Positions 1 through 6,590 of a stretch of DNA of 15,774 bases are shown here, one piece after another. Source of the stretch: Selenomonadales bacterium. Lineage in GTDB: Bacteria > Bacillota > Negativicutes > RGIG982. Made by a program: the position numbers and the translations under genes. The notes under the pieces were generated by a model. That model ran no database searches, was not told where the DNA came from, and was given only the letters and a program-made list of their open reading frames with translations. The stretch covers positions 1 through 15,774 of the forward strand of contig JAFPBC010000060.1 of assembly GCA_017390595.1 (NCBI GenBank). The letters run 5' to 3'. How positions within the stretch are numbered: position 1 is the stretch's first letter; each line of letters begins with the position of its first letter.

Positions 1-5
1 ATAGC

Positions 6-37
6 AAAAGCGAGATGACACTTGTCACCTCGCTTTT
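6..37. terminator. Bidirectional intrinsic terminator after ptsI
   Basis: An inverted repeat begins a few bases past the ptsI stop codon. Its arms are AGCGAG (9-14) and CTCGCT (29-34), extended inward by TGACA/TGTCA with one G-U pair, and flanked by AAA and TTT. Read on the minus strand it closes the ptsGHI transcript, followed by UUUUGCUAU. Read on the plus strand its U-run (UUUUUCUUU) is longer, so it could also stop a convergent plus-strand transcript coming from the left of the window. Confidence 0.8.
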
Positions 38-40
38 TCT

Positions 41-1705
41 TTACCCATATGACAGCTCTTGCAGTATTTTTTCTCTCGATATACGCGTGTCGATATCACG
101 TACGGCTTGTCTGAGTGGCAGAACGAATCTAGGCGATACGGACAGCTCGTCGATCCCCATCGCCAAGAAGGTCTCTGTCAATGCTGTATCGGCCGCAAGT
201 TCTCCGCAGATACCAATCCAGATACCGTTTTGATGTGCATTGTCTGTTGCCAATTTGATAAGGCGCAACAAAGACAGATGATGCGGATCATAGAATCGTC
301 CAAGGTCGTGATTCTGTCTGTCGCAAGCAAGCGTATATTGCACTAAGTCATTTGTCCCGCAGCTGAAAAAATCGACTTCTTTCGCCAACTTATCGCTGAT
401 AAGTGCTGCGGCAGGCGTTTCTATCATGATACCGAGCTCGACATCATTTTTATACGGTATTCCTTCTTTTTTTAGTTCTTGTTTGACCGATTCACAGCAC
501 TTCTTGGCTTCGCGGACTTCCCATACGCTCGTTACCATCGGGAACATGATACCAAGCCTGCCGAATACCGACGCACGATAGAGTGCTCTGAGCTGACTGC
601 GAAAAAAGAGCGGACGACTGAGACTGATACGAAGTGCCCGCATCCCCATTGCAGGATTATCTTCTTTCGGCAGACCGAAGTAGTCTATCTGCTTATCGGC
701 TCCGATATCACATGTGCGAATGATGACTCGCTTGCCTGCCATATCGGCAAGCACGCTTTTATACGCTTCGAATTGTTCCTCTTCCGTCGGATAATCATCG
801 CTGTTCAAGTAGAGGAATTCACTGCGAAATAAGCCGATACCGCCCCCATCATTGGCCATAACGGCGTGCACATCATTCGGCGTACTGATATTACAATAGA
901 CACGTACTTCGTGTCCATCACGCGTACGATTCGGCTTCCCTTTGAGTTCTTGCATCCAGCTCTGCTTTTCGGCATCTTGCTTTTTCCGCTCACGGTACCG
1001 TTTCAGCATATCCTCGTTCGGCTCGACGATCACACTGCCTGTACCGCCGTCAAGGATCGCCATACGCCCTTCATATGACGATAAAAGTGACTTACCCAGC
1101 CCGATAACGGCAGGTATCCCCATCGTCCTCGCCAATATCGCCGTATGGCCTGCCGCCGCTCCGCCCGATAATAAAAACCCCACTATCTTTGACTTATCGA
1201 GCTGTATCGTCTCCGATGGCGCCAGATCATCAGCCGCCAAGATAACAGACTCTTCAAAACTCAGTCTATGATTCTCTTGCCCGCTCAATATACGTATCAG
1301 TCGCATCCCGATATCCTTGATATCCGCTTCACGCGCCTGCATATAGCTATCCTGCATCGCCCGAAACATATTCGCAAACTGATCCGTCACGGCTTGTACC
1401 GCCATTATAGCCGACAACTTGTCTTCTTTTATCTTCGCTTCAATAGCGTCTCGATAATCTTCATCGTCCAGCATCATCTGATGTGTCTCAAACAGAAGCG
1501 ATGCTTCTTCGCCGGCTTCTTGGCGAGCTTTTTCTGTCAGTCGTTCCAACTCGCTCTGTGCTTTTTGGGATGCTGTACAGAATCTCTGCCACTCCTCATC
1601 CGCACAAACAGAAGTCTTCTCTTCCACAACGGACTGTCTTTTATAAAAGGCGATAGGCGCGATCGCAATACCGCTCGACACGCCTTGACCTTGCATTACG
1701 ATCAA
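41..1705 (-). CDS. ptsI: Phosphoenolpyruvate-protein phosphotransferase, PTS enzyme I
   Basis: Enzyme I takes the phosphoryl group from PEP and passes it to HPr, the first step of all PTS sugar uptake; it is cytoplasmic. At 554 residues it is close to the usual length of about 570. The phosphoryl-carrying His187 sits in GHTAILAR in the swivelling domain. The C-terminal TIM-barrel shows the PEP-binding stretch GLFRSEFLY (291-299), the signature CGTNDLVQYTLA (449-460), and active-site Cys500 in GICGELA. I chose the TTG at 1705 because AGGAGGG (1712-1718) lies six bases upstream. The in-frame ATG at 1696 is fifteen bases away and would shorten the protein by three residues. It is the last gene of ptsG-ptsH-ptsI, 24 bases after ptsH. 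Family assignment is certain; the exact start is less so. Confidence 0.97.
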   Translation of the reverse strand: MIVMQGQGVSSGIAIAPIAFYKRQSVVEEKTSVCADEEWQRFCTASQKAQSELERLTEKARQEAGEEASLLFETHQMMLDDEDYRDAIEAKIKEDKLSAIMAVQAVTDQFANMFRAMQDSYMQAREADIKDIGMRLIRILSGQENHRLSFEESVILAADDLAPSETIQLDKSKIVGFLLSGGAAAGHTAILARTMGIPAVIGLGKSLLSSYEGRMAILDGGTGSVIVEPNEDMLKRYRERKKQDAEKQSWMQELKGKPNRTRDGHEVRVYCNISTPNDVHAVMANDGGGIGLFRSEFLYLNSDDYPTEEEQFEAYKSVLADMAGKRVIIRTCDIGADKQIDYFGLPKEDNPAMGMRALRISLSRPLFFRSQLRALYRASVFGRLGIMFPMVTSVWEVREAKKCCESVKQELKKEGIPYKNDVELGIMIETPAAALISDKLAKEVDFFSCGTNDLVQYTLACDRQNHDLGRFYDPHHLSLLRLIKLATDNAHQNGIWIGICGELAADTALTETFLAMGIDELSVSPRFVLPLRQAVRDIDTRISREKILQELSYG

Positions 1706-1729
1706 CGATGTCCCTCCTTTCCTTGCGCG

Positions 1730-1987
1730 TCACAGTCGTTCTTCCAAAAACGATCTCAGGCGTGCCGCATCAACTTTCTCATTTTCACCTTCTACGGTAA
1801 CGGTTATCGTATCGCCCGACTGTACCCCAAGCCCCATGACAGCAATGAGCTTTGTAGCAACAGCAGAACGGTCATCTTTGGCAATGGTGACTTTGCTCGA
1901 CAATCCTTTGACCATCTTTACCAACTGCCCCGCAGGTCGCGCATGTATCCCGACAGGGTCTGTTATCTTATACGTGAATGTCTCCAT
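1730..1987 (-). CDS. ptsH: Phosphocarrier protein HPr (lacks Ser46)
   Basis: HPr is the small cytoplasmic phosphocarrier between enzyme I and the sugar-specific EII. The 85-residue product has the expected length and the active-site motif GIHARPAG with His15 exactly in place. The region VMGLG (50-54) aligns without gaps to VMSLG/LQTLG of Bacillus and E. coli HPr. On that alignment residue 46 is Lys (codon AAG at 1850-1852), not the Ser that HPr kinase/phosphorylase modifies in Firmicutes. This copy therefore looks able to do sugar transport but not Ser46-based catabolite signalling (inference). The start is the ATG at 1987 with AGGAGG at 1996-2001, inside the last codons of ptsG. The ptsG stop and this start are one base apart, so translation is probably coupled. 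A longer reading from upstream adds 18 unrelated residues and is rejected. Confidence 0.96.
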   Translation of the reverse strand: METFTYKITDPVGIHARPAGQLVKMVKGLSSKVTIAKDDRSAVATKLIAVMGLGVQSGDTITVTVEGENEKVDAARLRSFLEERL

Positions 1988-1988
1988 A

Positions 1989-4076
1989 TCACTTACCTCC
2001 TTTGACCAGACGAAGAATAGGTGTTCCGTGCGTAATTTCACCTTCTATCAATCCTTCTACGAGCTGATACTCATCACTGTTACAAATGACGATAGGTGTA
2101 ACGAGCAGATGCCCTGCCGCAGTAATAGCACCTCTGTCGAATGTCATCAACACATCGCCGATCGTCACACGATCACCCGACGATACTTGCACCTTAAACG
2201 GTGCGCCTTCCATCTCGACCGTATTGATACCGACATGAATGAGTATCTCTGCCCCATCATCTGTCACGAGCGTAACAGCATGCTTCGACTCGAACACGCT
2301 CTGCACCACACCGCTTGCAGGCGCATACAATATCTCTTCCGACGGCAAGACAGCGATACCTTGTCCCAGCATCCCTTGGGCAAATGCCTCATCGGGTACA
2401 TCGACGAGCTTGACGATCTCCCCATCAAGCGGCGACATGACGAGTTCTTGATGCTCCTTATTCTCATCTATCACTTCGGGATCGGGCTCATTGATCGTAT
2501 CAAGATAATCAACAAGATGTGACTTGATAACAGAGACTTGCGGTCCATAGATGATCTGCACTCCATTGCCTTTTATGATAACGCCCGATGCACCCGACTG
2601 ACGAAGAAGCGACTCGGATACTTTTTGTGCGTCACGCACCGTTACACGAAGTCTTGTTGCACAACAATCAAGGTCGGACAGATTGTTCTTTCCGCCAAGA
2701 CCTTCTGCTATCATAGCCGATATCGCATCGCCGCTTCCTGCCGAATCGCCTTTTTTACGCGCTTCGACATCCGCCCGCGTAAACAGCTTCACATCGCCGT
2801 CTTCCTCACGGCCGGGCGTCATATAATTACGTTTTGTTATCATAAAATAAAACGTAAAATAATACAGCACAAAATAGCCTATCCCGACAATTACGACCCA
2901 TTGCCAATTCGTCTTTTCCATCCCTTGCAGAATACCGAACAGCGTCAAGTCAATAAGCCCGCCCGAAAACGTCATCCCTACACCGACACCGAAAATATGC
3001 ATCAACATATATGCAAGACCCGCGAACACACAATGCACTGCATACAAAAACGGCGCGACGAACAAGAACGTGAATTCAAGCGGTTCGGTGATACCCGTCA
3101 GCATCGCTGTGAGAGCCGCCGAAATAAGGAGACCTCCAACGACCTTGCGCTTTTCGGGGCGTGCCGCACGATAGATCGCTAATGCCGCCCCCGGCAGGCC
3201 GAATATCATGAGCGGGAATTTCCCCGACATAAATCGTGTAGCCTCCACCGAAAACTGCGTCGTTTCTTTCGACGCTAACTCTGCAAAGAATATGTTCTGT
3301 GCCCCTTGTACAATGTTACCGTCGATAATTGCCGTACCACCGACTGCAGTCTGCCAAAACGGAATATAAAAGACGTGATGAAGCCCGAATGGGATCAGCG
3401 CGCGTTCTACGATACCGTATATCCATGTTCCGATATAGCCCGAATGGATAACGAGATTGCCGAGAAGACCGATACCGCTTTGCACGATCGGCCAGACATA
3501 GAACATCACTATCCCGACCGCAAGAAAGACGACTGTCGAAATGATAGGAACAAATCTCGTTCCGCTGAAGAACGAGAGCACCTGCGGAAGCTGTGTTTTG
3601 TAGAATCGATTATGGAGATACCCTACACCAAGCCCGACGATGATACCTCCGAACACCCCCATCTGAAGTGTCGTGATGCCAAGACTTTCCCCCGTCGTAT
3701 TCGGCGGCATCGCTTCTACACCACCGTTTGCTGTTATCATCGCATAGATGGCCGTATTCATAACAAGATATGCGATAGCGCCCGACAACGCGGCGACATC
3801 CTTCTCCTGCTTTGCCATCCCTATCGCGACACCCATCGCAAATAAGAGTGCCAGATTCGCGAACACGACATTACCACTCTGATTCATAATATCAAGCACC
3901 GTATACACCATACTGCCTTCATAGATAACATTCGTTAAGCGATATGCCTCCAGCATCGTATGATTCGTAAACGAACTGCCAATACCTAATAAGAGTCCCG
4001 CCACAGGCAAGAGCGCGATCGGCAGCATAAATGAGCGCCCGACACGCTGCAGCACGCCAAAAAATGAACTTCCCAT
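1989..4076 (-). CDS. ptsG: PTS permease, glucose family, EIICBA
   Basis: This single-chain sugar permease imports and phosphorylates a hexose, receiving phosphate from HPr. Domain order over 695 residues is IIC (about 1-415), IIB (about 445-525) and IIA (about 540-695). IIC is a multi-spanning membrane domain with the substrate-site motif GITEPLEF (328-335) and a paired His233-His234. IIB carries the phosphocysteine Cys472 in CATRLRV. IIA has both conserved histidines: His599 in SKHAV and the phosphoryl acceptor His614 in ILIHVGINTVE. IIC stretches such as GMTFSGGLIDLTLFGI and YMTPGRE resemble Gram-positive PtsG more than NagE or MalX, so glucose is the best guess. Maltose, glucosamine or another glucoside cannot be excluded from sequence alone. 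The ATG at 4076 has AGGAGG (4083-4088) six bases upstream. It is the first gene of ptsG-ptsH-ptsI. Confidence 0.92.
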   Translation of the reverse strand: MGSSFFGVLQRVGRSFMLPIALLPVAGLLLGIGSSFTNHTMLEAYRLTNVIYEGSMVYTVLDIMNQSGNVVFANLALLFAMGVAIGMAKQEKDVAALSGAIAYLVMNTAIYAMITANGGVEAMPPNTTGESLGITTLQMGVFGGIIVGLGVGYLHNRFYKTQLPQVLSFFSGTRFVPIISTVVFLAVGIVMFYVWPIVQSGIGLLGNLVIHSGYIGTWIYGIVERALIPFGLHHVFYIPFWQTAVGGTAIIDGNIVQGAQNIFFAELASKETTQFSVEATRFMSGKFPLMIFGLPGAALAIYRAARPEKRKVVGGLLISAALTAMLTGITEPLEFTFLFVAPFLYAVHCVFAGLAYMLMHIFGVGVGMTFSGGLIDLTLFGILQGMEKTNWQWVVIVGIGYFVLYYFTFYFMITKRNYMTPGREEDGDVKLFTRADVEARKKGDSAGSGDAISAMIAEGLGGKNNLSDLDCCATRLRVTVRDAQKVSESLLRQSGASGVIIKGNGVQIIYGPQVSVIKSHLVDYLDTINEPDPEVIDENKEHQELVMSPLDGEIVKLVDVPDEAFAQGMLGQGIAVLPSEEILYAPASGVVQSVFESKHAVTLVTDDGAEILIHVGINTVEMEGAPFKVQVSSGDRVTIGDVLMTFDRGAITAAGHLLVTPIVICNSDEYQLVEGLIEGEITHGTPILRLVKGGK

Positions 4077-4100
4077 CGAATACCTCCTCTTTCCAAATAC

Positions 4101-4123
4101 GCAGACACGTATCTTCTGTCTGC
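4101..4123 (-). promoter_or_regulatory. Inverted repeat in the ptsG leader
   Basis: The arms GCAGACA and TGTCTGC form a perfect 7-bp inverted repeat around a 9-base loop, between the putative ptsG promoter and its SD. No U-run follows, so it is not a terminator. It could be a repressor operator, an mRNA stem, or an antiterminator-type RNA site. I do not recognise it as a standard RAT or cre sequence. Confidence 0.4.
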
Positions 4124-4155
4124 CTTAGCTTTTGCCAAGAATAGAGGAAGTATTC

Positions 4156-4164
4156 ATCATATCA
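4156..4164 (-). promoter_or_regulatory. Putative ptsG promoter (extended -10)
   Basis: The minus strand reads TGATATGAT, an extended -10 element one mismatch from TATAAT with the TGn motif. No good -35 hexamer is visible 15-18 bases upstream, where the preceding gene's terminator lies. Transcription would begin near 4149 and give a leader of roughly 70 bases. This is the only promoter-like sequence I find in the gap before ptsG. Confidence 0.5.
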
Positions 4165-4173
4165 GCACAAACA

Positions 4174-4205
4174 AAAATACCGCAGGATATTTCCTGCGGT
4201 ATTTT
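4174..4205 (-). terminator. Strong intrinsic terminator after the RRM gene
   Basis: The arms at 4174-4187 and 4192-4205 form a perfect 14-bp inverted repeat with a 4-base loop. The minus-strand transcript continues UAUUUUUGUUUG. It starts three bases past the stop codon of the RNA-binding protein gene and separates the obgE-to-RRM unit from ptsGHI. The stem contains ACCGCAGGAAA, also found in the 5' leader of the same gene. Confidence 0.93.
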
Positions 4206-4208
4206 CGG

Positions 4209-4460
4209 TCAATTCTGTCGGTCTCTGGCTACGTTCACAACGATCTGACGTCCGTCAAAGTTGGAACCGTTCAGCGATGCGATCATATTATCTGCATCCG
4301 TATCCGCCACTTCTACGAAGCCAAAACCTCTTGAACGACCGGTCTCTTTATCCGTAATGATGCGACTGGATAACACAGAGCCATGTTCGGCAAACGATTC
4401 TGTCAACTGATCGTCTGTCGTTGCCCATGGCAAATTACCGACATAGAGAGTTTTTGTCAC
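4209..4460 (-). CDS. Small RNA-binding protein with a single RRM domain
   Basis: The 83-residue protein is essentially one RNA recognition motif, the single-stranded RNA-binding fold. RNP2 is LYVGNL (5-10) and RNP1 is RGFGFVEV (44-51). The aromatic residues that stack on RNA (Tyr6, Phe46, Phe48) are present. Stand-alone bacterial RRM proteins of this size occur in cyanobacteria, where some are cold-induced, and in scattered Firmicutes and Proteobacteria; the role here is unknown. I chose the GTG at 4460 because AGAGAGGTGA provides an SD six to seven bases upstream. The GTG at 4469 lies inside that SD and would add only three residues. It follows nadD by 72 bases and ends at a strong terminator, so it is either the last gene of the obgE unit or has its own weak promoter in the gap. 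Confidence 0.9.
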   Translation of the reverse strand: MTKTLYVGNLPWATTDDQLTESFAEHGSVLSSRIITDKETGRSRGFGFVEVADTDADNMIASLNGSNFDGRQIVVNVARDRQN

Positions 4461-4474
4461 GCGAATCACCTCTC

Positions 4475-4485
4475 TTTCCTGCGGT
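4475..4485 (-). repeat. 11-base direct repeat shared with the RRM terminator stem
   Basis: The leader of the RRM gene reads ACCGCAGGAAA on the minus strand, just upstream of its SD. The same 11 bases recur in the terminator at 4190-4200. The 3' arm of that terminator is complementary to ACCGCAGGA of the leader, so a leader-terminator pairing of 9 bp is possible. That it has a function is inference. Confidence 0.5.
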
Positions 4486-4532
4486 GTTAATGCCTACGCT
4501 ATCATTATTATCAAGTTGGTCGGAATTTATTC

Positions 4533-5150
4533 CTATTTCTTTGGTTGATAAAGTTTATTTTCTTCAATATACTGCATGACTGCATCAGGTACGATATATC
4601 GGATCGAACGCCCTTCAGCAACACGCTGACGAATATCGGTCGCCGATATTTCAAGTTCAGGTATCGTCAAGCGATGGATTTTCGCCTTACCGAGCTCGCC
4701 GAACGACTCGATGATCTCATCCGTCTTGTCGATACCGGGACGACTTGCCGCAATAAAGTGCGTCAGCTCAAGCACACCGTGGATGTTGTGCCAAGTATGA
4801 AGCTCGGCAAGTGCATCCGCACCCGTGATGAAATAAAGCTCTGTATCTTCGCCATATAATGCGAGAAGTTCTTGAAGCGTATAAAGCGTATACGACAATC
4901 CTTTCCGCTCCATCTCGATCTTCGATACAGCAAAATACGGATTCGTCTCAGTCGCCAATACCGTCATAGCATAGCGATGACATGCATCGGTAACATCGAC
5001 GTCTTGTTTATGCGGAGGATTTGCAGACGGGATAAACAGTATCGTATCCAATCCATATTCCATACGGACCGCCTCGGCCGTCGCCAAATGCCCGATATGA
5101 ATAGGGTCGAACGTCCCGCCCAAAATGCCCAATCGTTTTGGTTTCGTCAT
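4533..5150 (-). CDS. nadD: Nicotinate-nucleotide adenylyltransferase
   Basis: NadD joins nicotinate mononucleotide and ATP into deamido-NAD, the second-last step of NAD synthesis; it is cytoplasmic. The 205-residue product is of normal length. It has the nucleotidyltransferase signature GGTFDPIHIGH (11-21, the GxxxPxHxGH type) and the second nucleotide-binding motif ISATDIR (168-174), equivalent to ISxTxxR. The start is the ATG at 5150, with AGGAG (5158-5161) seven bases upstream. A TTG at 5174 would add eight residues but lacks an SD and overlaps the upstream small gene. The SD sits two bases after the stop of the 54-residue gene, so the two are almost certainly cotranscribed. In many Firmicutes yqeK and rsfS follow nadD; here the next gene is the RRM protein instead. 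Confidence 0.96.
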   Translation of the reverse strand: MTKPKRLGILGGTFDPIHIGHLATAEAVRMEYGLDTILFIPSANPPHKQDVDVTDACHRYAMTVLATETNPYFAVSKIEMERKGLSYTLYTLQELLALYGEDTELYFITGADALAELHTWHNIHGVLELTHFIAASRPGIDKTDEIIESFGELGKAKIHRLTIPELEISATDIRQRVAEGRSIRYIVPDAVMQYIEENKLYQPKK

Positions 5151-5163
5151 ATCTATCTCCTGC

Positions 5164-5328
5164 CTATCTGTCAACGATCATCAAAACAACTCCCATAACG
5201 ACGAGTATAGTAGCCGTTATGACGCAAAAGGCGCGCAGATAATCTCGTATATCATGCCCGCCTTTCGGTGTATGGTAATAGTCATGCCAAAGACGATAGT
5301 GTGCCTTCAGCGTGCGCCAAATGTTCAT
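5164..5328 (-). CDS. Small single-pass membrane protein, 54 residues, unknown function
   Basis: An open frame of 54 codons fills the space between proA and nadD exactly. Its ATG overlaps the proA stop as ATGA, and its TAG ends two bases before the nadD SD. The product begins MNIWRTLKAHYRLWHDYY. It has an aromatic, His-rich and basic N-terminal half (1-31), with PKGG at 21-24, then a hydrophobic stretch at about 32-52 (AFCVITATILVVMGVVLMIV) and ends DR. The layout suggests one membrane helix with a short cytoplasmic N-terminal region. No clear SD precedes it, so translation probably depends on ribosomes finishing proA. I do not recognise the family. The tight fit between neighbours, the natural hydrophobic helix and the charge distribution make a real gene more likely than chance, but I have no homolog evidence. 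Confidence 0.7.
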   Translation of the reverse strand: MNIWRTLKAHYRLWHDYYHTPKGGHDIRDYLRAFCVITATILVVMGVVLMIVDR

Positions 5329-6578
5329 CGTATCTGACCGTTACCATTGATAAGATATTTGACACTCGTCAATTCTTTCAGACCCATCGGTCCTCTTGCA
5401 TGGAGTTTCTGCGTACTGATACCGATCTCCGCGCCAAAACCGAACTCGAATCCGTCCGTGAATCTCGTCGAAGCATTGACATAGACAGCTGCCGCATCGA
5501 CACTCATCTGGAAAAGACGCGCGTTGTTGTAATCATTCGTAACGATGGCTTCGGAATGATGCGTCGTATATCTCGCGATATGTTCGATAGCCTCTTCGAC
5601 ATCACGAACGACACGCACCGACAAGATAAGGTCATGATATTCTGTTGCCCAATCTTCATCCGTCGCTTCCTGCGCATCGGCAAGGATAGCCATCGTGCGC
5701 GCACAACCGCGAACGACTACGCCCGCTTTGCGGAACGCTTCCATCAGTCGCGGCAAGAATGTATCAGCAATCGCTTCATGTACAAGAAGCGTCTCCATCG
5801 CGTTGCAGACACCGGGACGAGAAATTTTCGCATTGCAGGCGATCGCTTCTGCCATATCAAAGTCTGCCGTTTCATCGATATATGTATGACAGATACCGAC
5901 ACCTGTTTCGATAACAGGAACGGTACTGTTATTGACGACAGTTTGGATAAGACCCGCACCACCGCGAGGAATAATAACATCAAGGTATTGGTTGAGTTTC
6001 AGCATTTCATTAACGACAGCACGATCGGTCGTCGTGATAAACTGGAACGTACCTTCGGGGATACCGTTAGCGTAAGCCGCTTCGGCAAGTGTTTCGATAA
6101 CGGCGATATTCGAATGGATAGCTTCCGAACCACCGCGAAGCATAACAGCATTACCCGATTTTAAGCAGAGACCTGCCGCATCGGCCGTTACGTTCGGACG
6201 CGCTTCGTAGATGATACCGATAACGCCGAACGGTACACGTACTTTGCGGATCTCAAGACCGTTCGGACGACAGAATGCATCGACACCTTCGCCGATCGGG
6301 TCGGGAAGTGCTGCGATCTGGCGAAGCCCTTCCGCCATATCAGCCAATCGTTTATCCGTCAAGCGAAGACGATCCATCAATGCTTTCGACGTACCTTTGG
6401 CTTCTGCATTGGCAAGGTCTGTCTCATTGGCAGCCAGAATAGCCTCTTGGTTCGCCATGAGGGCATCAGCCATTGCCATGAGTGCTTTGTTCTTCGTATT
6501 CGTATCAAGGACAGCAAGTTTGCGCGAAGCCTGTTTCGCCGCCTGTCCTTTGCGTTGTAATTCCGTTTGCTCGTTCAT
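5325..6578 (-). CDS. proA: Glutamate-5-semialdehyde dehydrogenase (gamma-glutamyl phosphate reductase)
   Basis: ProA reduces gamma-glutamyl phosphate with NADPH to glutamate semialdehyde, the second step of proline synthesis; it is cytoplasmic. The 417 residues match the family length. The catalytic cysteine is Cys258 in SRPGVCNAMETLLVH. The family stretches VPFGVIGIIYEARPNVT (115-131) and KSGNAVMLRGGSEA (140-153) are intact, and the C-terminus has FGFGAEIGISTQKLHARGPMG. The ATG at 6578 has AGGAGG inside the end of proB. Only 12 bases separate the two genes, consistent with coupled production of the two enzymes, which pass on an unstable acyl phosphate. The stop codon overlaps the start of the 54-residue membrane protein. 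Confidence 0.98.
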   Translation of the reverse strand: MNEQTELQRKGQAAKQASRKLAVLDTNTKNKALMAMADALMANQEAILAANETDLANAEAKGTSKALMDRLRLTDKRLADMAEGLRQIAALPDPIGEGVDAFCRPNGLEIRKVRVPFGVIGIIYEARPNVTADAAGLCLKSGNAVMLRGGSEAIHSNIAVIETLAEAAYANGIPEGTFQFITTTDRAVVNEMLKLNQYLDVIIPRGGAGLIQTVVNNSTVPVIETGVGICHTYIDETADFDMAEAIACNAKISRPGVCNAMETLLVHEAIADTFLPRLMEAFRKAGVVVRGCARTMAILADAQEATDEDWATEYHDLILSVRVVRDVEEAIEHIARYTTHHSEAIVTNDYNNARLFQMSVDAAAVYVNASTRFTDGFEFGFGAEIGISTQKLHARGPMGLKELTSVKYLINGNGQIR

Positions 6579-6590
6579 CCCGAAAACCTC

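Noticed and set aside
4081..4208. RAT antiterminator site or cre operator in the ptsG upstream region
   Set aside because: The inverted repeat does not overlap a terminator and lacks the RAT consensus as I know it, and no sequence close to the cre consensus was seen.
4461..4532. Possible separate promoter for the RRM gene (TTGATA followed 17 bases later by ATTAAC)
   Set aside because: The -10 match is poor and the upstream gene is close; readthrough from nadD explains expression equally well.
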